In this document: piece after piece, positions 40,681-49,087 of the stretch
Layout: every line of letters starts with the position of its first letter
How positions within the stretch are numbered: the stretch's first letter is position 1
Assembly (NCBI GenBank): GCA_020341775.1
Contig: CP070835.1
Span: 1,558,116-1,622,115 of the forward strand
Direction: 5' to 3'
Source of the DNA: Candidatus Bathyarchaeota archaeon
Lineage (GTDB): Archaea; Thermoproteota; Bathyarchaeia; Bathyarchaeales; SOJC01
Length of the DNA: 64,000 nt
Position numbers and translations under genes: made by a program
The notes under the pieces: model-generated
The model's database searches: none
Told to the model about the DNA's origin: nothing
What the model saw: the letters and a program-made list of their open reading frames with translations, nothing else

Positions 40681-41847
40681 CTAACCCCTCGCATAAACCA
40701 TTAGACTATGAACATTAGCTGCTCCGCTTAGATTATGAGCGACAGCTACATTTCCGTCTTTAACGTGTCTTCCTTTTGGCACTTCTCCTCTGAATTGCTG
40801 CAGAATATCAAAGGTCTGAAGGATAGCCGTAGCACCTAGAGGGTGCCCACACCCTAGTAATCCACCTCGTGGGTTAACAGCGATTTTTCCCCCTATGTAT
40901 GGTCCACCGTCTTCGATGAATTTTCCACCCCTACCTTTTTCACACAAACCGAGTGCTTCGTATTCCATTATCTCGGATATTGTGAAACAGTCGTGCAATT
41001 CCGCGATATCAATTTCGTTTACTGAGATTTTTGCAGTTCTCAAAGCTTCCTTGACCGCCATTTTAAGGGGAACCCACTCTGTAAAACTTGCCAAGTTGTT
41101 TATAGCATTCCCAATATTAGCCTGCCCCGAACCAGTTATCCACATAGGCGAGTCTGTATACTTCTTCGCGTCTTCAGCGGGAACCATTATCACTCCAGCG
41201 GCTCCATCGGTTATTCCGCTGCAATCGAACAAGTTTAATGGAGGTGCTACCATGGGTGATTGGAGCGCTTTCTCAAGTGTTACCTCTTTTTGAAACTGGG
41301 CTATCGGGTTCATTGTTGAGTAGTGGTGATTCTTCACAGATACGAGTGCCATCTGCTCTTTCGTAGTTCCAAACTCGTGCATGTGCCTCTGAGCGGTCAT
41401 CGCAAAGAATGGCGGGGCAGACATGGCATTTACACCGTCCCATTCTCGATCTAACACGCATGCCATATTCGTTTGCGCTTCGGCCATGTCGGGCATGTAC
41501 ATTTTTTCCACGCCAAAAGCGACTGCTACATCGGCTATGCCGCTAGCAATGCAAGCCCATGCGTATCGGATAGCTGCTTGTCCAGATGCGCACATGAGCT
41601 CAGTTGTTGAAATGACTTTTCTTGGAATTATGCCAAGATGCTCAGCGACCATGGGAGCTACGTGGACTTGAAATGCGAATCTTTCTGGCTGAGCAGCTCC
41701 GACGAGAAGTGCTTCAACATCTTTTGGGGAAATGTTGTCAACGTTGTCGAACATTGCTTTTCCTGCTTCTTGAACCAGTTCTCTCCAAGTGGCTTCGCGC
41801 TTGCCACATTTTGTGGCTCCTCCGCCTATGACAGCGACTTTTCTCAC
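40681..41847 (-). CDS. Thiolase-family acyl-CoA acetyltransferase (SCP2/BbsB-like), copy 3
   Basis: 388-residue thiolase with STTELMCASGQ (nucleophilic Cys), LHDCFTISEIMEYEALG and GLLGCGHPLGAT, and AHNLSGAANVHSL near the C-terminus. It differs from copies 1 and 2 in having GCGHPLGAT in place of AKGHP-GATG. It heads a DUF35 pair and follows a crotonase and a 3-hydroxybutyryl-CoA dehydrogenase on the same strand, so these four genes could run a beta-oxidation spiral on pimelyl-CoA-derived or C4 intermediates. Confidence 0.88.
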   Translation of the reverse strand: MRKVAVIGGGATKCGKREATWRELVQEAGKAMFDNVDNISPKDVEALLVGAAQPERFAFQVHVAPMVAEHLGIIPRKVISTTELMCASGQAAIRYAWACIASGIADVAVAFGVEKMYMPDMAEAQTNMACVLDREWDGVNAMSAPPFFAMTAQRHMHEFGTTKEQMALVSVKNHHYSTMNPIAQFQKEVTLEKALQSPMVAPPLNLFDCSGITDGAAGVIMVPAEDAKKYTDSPMWITGSGQANIGNAINNLASFTEWVPLKMAVKEALRTAKISVNEIDIAELHDCFTISEIMEYEALGLCEKGRGGKFIEDGGPYIGGKIAVNPRGGLLGCGHPLGATAILQTFDILQQFRGEVPKGRHVKDGNVAVAHNLSGAANVHSLMVYARG

Positions 41848-41904
41848 TTAAACACCTCAGCTTTCAAAAAGAAATGGAATAGGTTTATTATTTAAGGATA
41901 GAGT

Positions 41905-42687
41905 TTATTTCCCTTTATAACGTGGCTTTCTTTTCTCGAGGAATGCGCCTACTCCTTCTCGAAAGTCTTCTGTGGAAGCTAGAACTCCAAAAGCCTCTGC
42001 TTCGTTAATTAGTCCAGCTCTCAAATCGATCTCAGTACTCTGGTTAATTAATTGCTTTGCCAGTTCAATTGCTATTGGTGGTTTGCTCATAATTTCTGAA
42101 GCAAGTTCTTTAACAACTAATTTCAATTGATCCAGCGGTACAACTTTGTTCACTAGGCCGAGTTGTTCAGCAGTTTGGGCATCAACCCTTCCGCCAGTAA
42201 ATATCATCTCTTTCGCCTTTCCTTTCCCCACAAGTCTCGGGAGACGTTGTGTACCACCCCACCCGGGAATCAAACCGACCGCTACTTCAGGCTGTCCTAA
42301 TTGTGCATTTTCTGATGCTATTCGAATGTCACATGCCATCGCTAGTTCTAAGCCGCCTCCAAGAGTGTACCCATTTAATGCTGCGATGACAGGCTTTTGA
42401 AGTTCTTCGATTTCCAAAGTTAACTGTTGCCCACGATAGGAAAGGTGCATCCCGTTGTATGCGCTCTTGCCTTTCATCATATTCAAGTCAGCACCCGCGC
42501 AGAAAGCCCGGTCTCCAGCTCCCGTGAAAACTATCACTTTTATGTTTTCATCCCGTCTAGCATCGGCTAGTCTCGATGAAATTTCTTTAAGGGTTTCCTC
42601 GTTTAGTGCGTTGAGGGCTTGTGGTCTATTGATAGTAATAGTGGCGATTCCTTCACTTTTTTCATAAAGGGTGTTCTTAAATTCCAA
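41905..42687 (-). CDS. Enoyl-CoA hydratase (crotonase family)
   Basis: 260 residues with both hydratase glutamates (YTLGGGLELAMACD and LGQPEVAVGLIPGWGG, followed by TQRLPRLVG), the full canonical pattern of short-chain enoyl-CoA hydratase, and the oxyanion segment FCAGADL. It lies between the 3-hydroxybutyryl-CoA dehydrogenase and thiolase copy 3 on the minus strand and would hydrate crotonyl-CoA or a related enoyl-CoA. Confidence 0.9.
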   Translation of the reverse strand: MEFKNTLYEKSEGIATITINRPQALNALNEETLKEISSRLADARRDENIKVIVFTGAGDRAFCAGADLNMMKGKSAYNGMHLSYRGQQLTLEIEELQKPVIAALNGYTLGGGLELAMACDIRIASENAQLGQPEVAVGLIPGWGGTQRLPRLVGKGKAKEMIFTGGRVDAQTAEQLGLVNKVVPLDQLKLVVKELASEIMSKPPIAIELAKQLINQSTEIDLRAGLINEAEAFGVLASTEDFREGVGAFLEKRKPRYKGK

Positions 42688-42709
42688 TCAACATCTCTCC
42701 CAAATATTC

Positions 42710-43576
42710 CTATCTCTTCTTTGTCCAGTCATAAAAGCCCTTTCCGCTTTTCCTTCCAAATAGCTTTGCTCTAGTCATTTGTCGCAACAATGGGCTTGGG
42801 CTATACTTAGGGCCAAGTTCGTTCTGCAGCACCTCAGCAATGGCCAGTGTTGTATCAATACCAAGATAGTCGACAAGCGTTATGGGGCCCATAGGCCAAT
42901 TCAACCCAAGCTTTATCGCCTTGTCTATGTCTTCGGGGTCTGCAATTCCTTCCCACACCAGGTTGAATGCTTCGTTCAAGGCTGGAACGAGAATTCTGTT
43001 TACAATGAAGCCAGCCGAGTCTTTCTTGACAACCACTGTTTCTTTTCCCATTCTATGAGAAACCGCAACTACTGCATCTACTGTTTCGTCTGACGTTTTC
43101 GCTCCACGAATAATCTCAACTAGCTTCATAAGTTGGGGTGGATTGAAGAAGTGCATACCACAGAACTTTTCGGGTCGTTGAATGCTTGACGCAAGTTCGG
43201 TGATACTGATGGATGATGTATTAGAAGTAATTATTGCGTCTTCTTTTGCATATCTATCGGCTTCTGTAAGCACTGCCTTCTTGATTTTAAGGTTTTCCGG
43301 GACGGCTTCAATAATGAGGTCAGCTTGCTCGACGGCTTCTTTCATGTCAAGCGTTGAATTGATTCTCGCCATAGTCTCTTTCATATGCTGCTCGGATACC
43401 ACCTGTTTCTCTACAAATTTCGCCAAGCTGTTTCTGATCATTCCCATCCCTCTGTCCAAAAATTCTTGCTTCACATCCCTAATCGCCACCTCGTACTTCG
43501 CTACCTGTGCAGACACTTGAGCAATTCCATGACCCATCAACCCAGCACCTAAAACTGCGATTCTAGTTATTTCCAT
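42710..43576 (-). CDS. 3-hydroxybutyryl-CoA dehydrogenase family
   Basis: Single-domain-length 3-hydroxyacyl-CoA dehydrogenase, 288 residues: Rossmann motif GAGLMGHGIAQ, catalytic HFFNPP (GMHFFNPPQLMKL), and C-terminal GLNWPMGPITLVDYLGID with a final GKGFYDW. Two close ATG codons (43576, 43588); the inner one gives the usual MEITRIAVLGAG. First gene of the minus-strand run with crotonase and, after a 57-base gap, thiolase and DUF35; an ordered set for oxidation of enoyl-CoA to acetyl-CoA. Confidence 0.92.
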   Translation of the reverse strand: MEITRIAVLGAGLMGHGIAQVSAQVAKYEVAIRDVKQEFLDRGMGMIRNSLAKFVEKQVVSEQHMKETMARINSTLDMKEAVEQADLIIEAVPENLKIKKAVLTEADRYAKEDAIITSNTSSISITELASSIQRPEKFCGMHFFNPPQLMKLVEIIRGAKTSDETVDAVVAVSHRMGKETVVVKKDSAGFIVNRILVPALNEAFNLVWEGIADPEDIDKAIKLGLNWPMGPITLVDYLGIDTTLAIAEVLQNELGPKYSPSPLLRQMTRAKLFGRKSGKGFYDWTKKR

Positions 43577-43773
43577 TTTGCACCACATTCACAATCTTGA
43601 AGAGAATTCTATTTCCACATCCGCCGTATTTAAGTTATAGCAGAGTCCCAACTGCTAGAGTTCACTTACACAAACATCGTATCTAAACCTCAGAACTGAC
43701 CGCACACTGGTTAGCAGCTCTCAGGTAGTTAGAAATAAATCCCACCTTCAGCACAGTATTTAATGGTTTTAAT

Positions 43774-44727
43774 ATGGAAGTTAAGAAGCCCATAATTGGG
43801 ATCATCGGTTTAGGTCCTGTGGGCTCCATTCTCGCAGCTCATCTTGCGCGACACGGCGCGGATGTTGTTGTTGAAGATGTTGTGGAAAAGCTGCTGTTCA
43901 CAATCAAAAAAGAAGGCCTGCACATCTCGGGAATCAGAGAAGTAACCGCTGCAATAGACAAAACAGCTGGTTCAATACAGGAGCTTTCCACTTTCAATCC
44001 AGACACTATTTTCATAACGACCAAAGCGTGCATTTTAGAAGCCCTTCTTCCCGAAGTCAAGGAAATCTATGATTCTGATATGAAGATAATTAGTTTTCAA
44101 AACGGACTCGGTAATGAACAACTCATCTGCAAGATTTTGGGAATTGACACAACGTACAGGGTGGTTATCAACTATGCGGGGAATAGAATCAGCTTTGGAA
44201 ACGCTAGGATGAACTGGTTCCAGCCACCCAACTATATCGGCGCATACCACAAAGGAACTTATACAATTGACGAGACAACAAAGAACATCTCCAAGTTGAT
44301 GACGGCTTCTGGGCTGGCAACGAGGGAAGCACCTGACGTCAAGAAACATGTGTGGGAAAAGACCATTTTGAACTCTGCTCTTTGCTCAATATGCGCTGTT
44401 ACAGGACAAACAATGAGAGAAGCCATGGAATTCAAGTATACGCATGATCTTGCCGTAGAGATACTCCAAGAAGGATTAGAAGTAGCAAAAGCAGATGGGT
44501 ACAGCTTTGGCAAGGATGCCCTTTTCCAGTTTTCATCATACCTAGAGAAGGGTGGGGCTCATAAACCCTCCATGCTTATAGATGTGGAAAATAAGAGACC
44601 AACCGAAGTTGACTTCATGAGCGGGGCAATAGCCAACTACGGAGAGAAACACGGAATCTCAACTCCAGTCAACACCACCTTCACCAGTTTACTGAAAGCC
44701 ATAGAAAACCGGTACGCAAATCCCTAA
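43774..44727 (+). CDS. PanE/ApbA-family 2-oxoacid (ketopantoate) reductase
   Basis: 317 residues, NAD(P)-binding GLGPVGSILAAHLARHGADV at the N-terminus, lysine-containing KKHVWEKTILNSALCSI in the centre, and a C-terminal helical domain ending STPVNTTFTSLLKAI. This is the ketopantoate reductase fold. No other pantothenate gene is near. The family includes D-2-hydroxyacid dehydrogenases, and the next two genes are a 2-hydroxyacyl-CoA dehydratase-type pair, so a role in making (R)-2-hydroxyacids is an attractive alternative to CoA synthesis. Confidence 0.85.
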   Translation: MEVKKPIIGIIGLGPVGSILAAHLARHGADVVVEDVVEKLLFTIKKEGLHISGIREVTAAIDKTAGSIQELSTFNPDTIFITTKACILEALLPEVKEIYDSDMKIISFQNGLGNEQLICKILGIDTTYRVVINYAGNRISFGNARMNWFQPPNYIGAYHKGTYTIDETTKNISKLMTASGLATREAPDVKKHVWEKTILNSALCSICAVTGQTMREAMEFKYTHDLAVEILQEGLEVAKADGYSFGKDALFQFSSYLEKGGAHKPSMLIDVENKRPTEVDFMSGAIANYGEKHGISTPVNTTFTSLLKAIENRYANP

Positions 44728-44773
44728 AACTCCTTGCAGCGACCGTTTGTGCTTGAGCAACATCCAGCCCAAA

Positions 44774-44788
44774 TCCTTAAAATAAGGA
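44774..44788. promoter_or_regulatory. Inverted repeat at the promoter of the third dehydratase pair
   Basis: TCCTTA-AAA-TAAGGA is a perfect 6-3-6 inverted repeat 47-61 bases upstream of the ATG at 44835. Its centre (CTTAAAATAAG) can also be read as a BRE/TATA element, so a bound repressor would block TBP/TFB. Symmetry is observed; function is inferred. Confidence 0.35.
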
Positions 44789-44834
44789 GTCATTCTTCTC
44801 TTTACTCCAGCCTATCTGAGACACCCCCCATGGG

Positions 44835-45962
44835 ATGCAGCCGATGGATGTTCTAAGACCATTTAGGACCCTACTTTCAATCAAACACGATGTGGCCAGA
44901 AGTTGGCAGGCCAAAGGCAAACATCTAGTTGGCTGGAGTTGTGCTTACACACCAGAGGAACTGATCTATGCTGCCAATTCTATCCCTATCATGGTCTCCG
45001 GAAGTCTTGAACCCTCAAAGCATGCTGATGTTTACTTACCCATCAACACATGTTCTTTTGTCCGCAGCTGCTTTGACTCAGCGCTTAAGGGGGATTACGA
45101 GTACCTAGACGGATTAGTTATATCCAACAGTTGCGACAACCGAAACAAGATCTTTGACCTGTGGAAACACCATGTTAAAATCCCCTATGTACACTTCATA
45201 AACACTCCCCACACCAGAACAGAAGGGACGCACAACTTCTTTTATGACGAAATTTTCCGGTTTAAAACTTCATTACAAGTGACTTTTGGAGAAAAGCTTT
45301 CAGACACCACTCTCAAGAATGCAATCAGAATTTTCAATGAGAATAGACTCCTTTTGAAGAAGGTTTATGACTTGAGGATGAAAGACCCCCCATTGATATC
45401 CGGGGCGGAAGCGCTAGAAATTGTGCTCTCCAGCATGGTGACATCAAAGGAAGAACATAATGTATTGCTGAAACGACTACTTGCGGGAGCCTCCAATCGT
45501 GCCGATCCACCAAAAGGCGGAGTCAGACTACTTGTATCGGGTAGTGTAGTGGATAACTCGAAACCAATCAGAATTATCGAAGCGATTGGCGGCAGCGTTG
45601 TTGCAGATGACTTGTGCACAGGCTCGAAATATTTTTGGGATCTTGTTAGTTCCCACGGTGACCCATTGCGAGCTATCGCAAAACGGTATTTAGATAAGGT
45701 TTCGTCGTCTTTCATGTTGGAGCCCGGTACAAATTTCAGCCACACTATTGAGATGGCAGAGCGATTTGATGTCGAAGCTGTAATAGTTTTCGCCTTAAAG
45801 TTTTGCGATACCCACATGTTTGATGCGCCACAACTCGTAAAAGAATTCGAAGCTCGAGATTTGCCCGTCTTATATTTAGAATGGGAACATTCTTTGAGCG
45901 GTTCAGCTCAGCTAAAGACAAGAATTGAAGCGTTCTTAGAAATGGTAAAGGGAGTAGGGTAG
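44835..45962 (+). CDS. 2-hydroxyacyl-CoA dehydratase/BCR family subunit (BcrC/HgdB-like), third set
   Basis: 375 residues with the HgdB-fold features HLVGWSCAYTPEELIYAAN near residue 30, NSCDNRNKIFDLW, DDLCTGSKYFWD and ALKFCDTH. It is closer in layout to the BcrC-type subunits than to BcrB. No activator ATPase is adjacent, so it may share the HgdC-like ATPase at 15930 or one of the Bcr ATPases. Two bases separate it from its partner gene. Substrate unknown; the preceding PanE-type reductase hints at a 2-hydroxyacyl-CoA. Confidence 0.82.
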   Translation: MQPMDVLRPFRTLLSIKHDVARSWQAKGKHLVGWSCAYTPEELIYAANSIPIMVSGSLEPSKHADVYLPINTCSFVRSCFDSALKGDYEYLDGLVISNSCDNRNKIFDLWKHHVKIPYVHFINTPHTRTEGTHNFFYDEIFRFKTSLQVTFGEKLSDTTLKNAIRIFNENRLLLKKVYDLRMKDPPLISGAEALEIVLSSMVTSKEEHNVLLKRLLAGASNRADPPKGGVRLLVSGSVVDNSKPIRIIEAIGGSVVADDLCTGSKYFWDLVSSHGDPLRAIAKRYLDKVSSSFMLEPGTNFSHTIEMAERFDVEAVIVFALKFCDTHMFDAPQLVKEFEARDLPVLYLEWEHSLSGSAQLKTRIEAFLEMVKGVG

Positions 45963-45964
45963 CA

Positions 45965-47212
45965 GTGGTCGAAGCGAAGCAGAAACGCAGAAGGCGACTG
46001 CAAGCCACTAAAGGCTTCTACAAAGCTTATATCAAGAAGTTTTACAGGGACGCTCACAAAGCCAAGGCTGAGGGAAAGCCGGTCGCGTGGGTTGCTTCAA
46101 CGTTTCCAGTTGAGATACTGCAGGCGATGGATATTTTTCCCGTTTGGCCTGAAAACTATGCCTCTCTGTGCGCAGCTAAACGGGTCGCTGTGAAGTTTTG
46201 TGAAATCGCGGAAAGCAGGAACTTTTCTAAAGACCTTTGCTCCTATGCAAGATGTGTGATTGGTTCACTTTCGGATAAGGAGAATTCGCCCGAGGAAGGC
46301 CTGCCGAGACCAGACATGCTTGTTGCGTCAACAGGGGCATGCGACACTCATTTTAAATGGTTTCAATATATTGGTGATCGCTTTAAGGCTCCATTGCACC
46401 TTTTAAACATGCCCTACAACATCAGTGGTGCAGACTCGGAGCATCTTGAAAAAGCACACATCGAGTTTTACATTTCTCAACTGAAAGAGCTGATTGATTT
46501 CCTCGAGGAGAAAACTGACACGAAACTGGATAAAAAAAGACTAAAAGAAATTACAGCTCTTTCTGACCGCACAAGCCAACTATGGGGGGAAATTCAACAC
46601 TATCGAAAAACCATTCCATCGCCAATGGACGCGCGCGACGCATTTTCCGCAGTGTTCTTCCTACTTAGTATTCCAGGTTCTCCAGCAGCAGTCGAATTTT
46701 ATGAAAGACTGCGAAACGAAGTTAAAGAGCGAGCAGAAAACAAGTTTGGTGCAGCAGAGACCGAGAACTACAGACTAGTTTGGGACAACCTCCCCCCTTG
46801 GTTTGACCTCAAGTTCTTTGAATATCTCAACACCCTAGGCGCAGTTGTTGTCGCAGAAACATTTTCTCATGTTTGGATGGGAAGACTAGATCCCTCTAGA
46901 CCTTTTGAGAGCTTTGCTAAGAAGTATTTACCAAACTTCGCAAATTGCAGCATAGATAGGAAAATTCACTTGATACAAGATCTTGCTGAGGAATTCAGCG
47001 CTGACGGTGTAATTCTCCCCACCAACTGGGGTTGTAGAATGATGTCCATAGGGGAAACAGCTGTTAAGGAAGAGGTTTACAGGAAGCTAGGAGTGCAAAG
47101 CCTCATAGTGAACATGGATTCCACAGATCGGAGAAACTACGATGAAGCTCAGATCAAGAGAAACATGGAAGTCTTCCTTCAGGTGTTGAATGAAAAGAAC
47201 CAGAATGGATAA
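45965..47212 (+). CDS. 2-hydroxyacyl-CoA dehydratase/BCR family subunit (BcrB/HgdA-like), third set
   Basis: 415 residues, partner of the preceding gene. PVAWVASTFPVEILQAMDIFP near the N-terminus, KDLCSYARCVIGS, TGACDTHFKWFQ, TNWGCRMM and the final IVNMDSTDRRNYDEAQIK match the family and parallel the subunit at 16709 closely. GTG start two bases after the upstream stop. Similarity between the two non-Bcr sets suggests that they are paralogous systems for different acyl-CoAs. Confidence 0.82.
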   Translation: MVEAKQKRRRRLQATKGFYKAYIKKFYRDAHKAKAEGKPVAWVASTFPVEILQAMDIFPVWPENYASLCAAKRVAVKFCEIAESRNFSKDLCSYARCVIGSLSDKENSPEEGLPRPDMLVASTGACDTHFKWFQYIGDRFKAPLHLLNMPYNISGADSEHLEKAHIEFYISQLKELIDFLEEKTDTKLDKKRLKEITALSDRTSQLWGEIQHYRKTIPSPMDARDAFSAVFFLLSIPGSPAAVEFYERLRNEVKERAENKFGAAETENYRLVWDNLPPWFDLKFFEYLNTLGAVVVAETFSHVWMGRLDPSRPFESFAKKYLPNFANCSIDRKIHLIQDLAEEFSADGVILPTNWGCRMMSIGETAVKEEVYRKLGVQSLIVNMDSTDRRNYDEAQIKRNMEVFLQVLNEKNQNG

Positions 47213-47223
47213 TTGCCTTTGCA

Positions 47224-48783
47224 TCACGGTAACGAAGTAAATCTTTCTCGAAGCTTCCTATGCAGAATCTTTCCAGTTGCGGTCCTCGGCATCTCAGACG
47301 AAGAGATGAAATCTACTGACTTGGGCTTCTTGAATCCTGCCATATTCTCGCGACACCATTCCACAATCTCCTCTTCATTGGCACTCTCACCCTTCCGCAA
47401 AATTACAAATGCTTTTACAGCCTCACCCCACTTGTCATCAGGCACACCAATCACCGCAACATCAAAAACTTTAGGGTGCTTAGAAATTATCTCTTCAACC
47501 TCAGAAGGGTATACATGCTCTCCGCCCGTAATGACCATGTTATCTTTCCTATCGACGATGTAATAGTAGCCTTCCTCGTCGCGCTTCACCATGTCTCTAG
47601 CAGTAAAGAGATCACCTTTGAAGGATTCTTTCGTCTTCTCAGGCATCTTATAATATTCATCAAACATCATAGGACCGCGAGAATATAATTCTCCAACCTC
47701 GCCAACTGACACCTCGCGTCCATTCTCATCCAAGAGTCTAATTAAATCTGTTCCGAGGCATTCTCGTCCCATTGAACCTAACTTCCTCAGCTGGTCTGCG
47801 GGCTTAAGAATTGTGACGAGACCAGCTTCTGTGGATCCATAAGCCTCATACAACTTGATGTCCGAAAAATACCTCAGGATTCCCTTCTTTATCCTGCTTC
47901 GGACAGGAGCTGAAGAACACAATAAACTTCGCATAGAACTAAGATCAAATCTCTTCTTTGTATCATCAGGAACCTCTAAGATTAGGTGATAATGGGTGGG
48001 GATCAGCGAGATGAAGGTCACCTTCTCCGCATCAATGACCCGCAGAAGCTCGACTGGGTCAAAACCCTTGTCCGAACCAACATAAAGGGACGCTCCAATG
48101 TATAAGAAGAGTAAGCCGTAAAACGTCGAGTTTACATGATATAAAGGCATGACAATCATGCCCTTATCGCCTTGTGTGAATCCAAACTCAACGGCATTAA
48201 TTAGAAAAAACGACAGGTACGATTTATGAGATCGAACAACCCCTTTCGGTGTCCCAGTCGTTCCAGAAGTGTAAATCTGAAACCACGCGTCGCTACTACT
48301 CACATTTACTAGGGGCTGACTGTCAGGAGAGCCTTCCAGAAGGTTAGCATAATTTATATAGCCCGAATGCTCTCCTCGACCTACCACTATGAAGTTTTCT
48401 TTACCTACAATCGGAAGGTTGTAGCGAATTGAGTCTACGCATTCTATAAACTCCTCATCTAAAACCACAGCCCTCGCGTCTGCATTATTAACCACAAACT
48501 TTACTTCTTTGCCGATAAAACGCCAATTAACGGTGACAACGACCACACCTATCTTCGCACAAGCACAACAGATCTCTACAAACTCAAGACAGTTATAGAG
48601 CATAACAGCAAGCCTGTCACCTTTGCGTAAACCCATCTTCAATAACCCATTTGCTAGTCTGTTTGTCCTCGAATCAAGCTCAGCATATGTCCTGCTTGCT
48701 CCACGCCAGTCTTTAGCTGCTTCCTTTCTAGGATAATTCTTCGCGTGAACCCTTAGAACATCACCTAAGCTTAGCCATTCCAT
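47224..48783 (-). CDS. AMP-forming acyl-CoA ligase, second copy
   Basis: 519-residue ANL-superfamily ligase: IYTSGTTGTPKGVVRSHKS, AYGSTEAGL, GYYYIVDRKDNMVITGGEHV and catalytic PRTATGKILHRKL, all complete. The ATG at 48783 gives MEWLSLGDVLRVHAKNYP, a typical N-terminus; an upstream in-frame ATG at 48840 would add 19 residues with no family similarity. Convergent with the third dehydratase pair (12 bases apart). It could activate 2-hydroxy or aromatic acids; the specificity is not readable. Confidence 0.9.
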   Translation of the reverse strand: MEWLSLGDVLRVHAKNYPRKEAAKDWRGASRTYAELDSRTNRLANGLLKMGLRKGDRLAVMLYNCLEFVEICCACAKIGVVVVTVNWRFIGKEVKFVVNNADARAVVLDEEFIECVDSIRYNLPIVGKENFIVVGRGEHSGYINYANLLEGSPDSQPLVNVSSSDAWFQIYTSGTTGTPKGVVRSHKSYLSFFLINAVEFGFTQGDKGMIVMPLYHVNSTFYGLLFLYIGASLYVGSDKGFDPVELLRVIDAEKVTFISLIPTHYHLILEVPDDTKKRFDLSSMRSLLCSSAPVRSRIKKGILRYFSDIKLYEAYGSTEAGLVTILKPADQLRKLGSMGRECLGTDLIRLLDENGREVSVGEVGELYSRGPMMFDEYYKMPEKTKESFKGDLFTARDMVKRDEEGYYYIVDRKDNMVITGGEHVYPSEVEEIISKHPKVFDVAVIGVPDDKWGEAVKAFVILRKGESANEEEIVEWCRENMAGFKKPKSVDFISSSEMPRTATGKILHRKLRERFTSLP

Positions 48784-49087
48784 GTCTATTCCCTTTGCAT
48801 AGAAAGGGCAGCATGAAATAATAAGATTTTTCGCAGACAAGCTAATCCCAAAAAAACCGGTTGACTCGAAGATTTCTCCTTACCAATAGAACCACCATAC
48901 ATAACAGCGCAGATGCAGATAGAACCGTCGAAGAACGTACGCAATTCCTCTGAACTCGATGCAAAAAATGGAAGCCTTTCAAAGCCCGCGCATATTATGA
49001 TGGGCAACGGTGACCAAACAGTTAGATAGGAAAACCTACCTATTTCAACCTTCGATAACAGGTTTAGATGACCAAGAGTTGCCAGCA

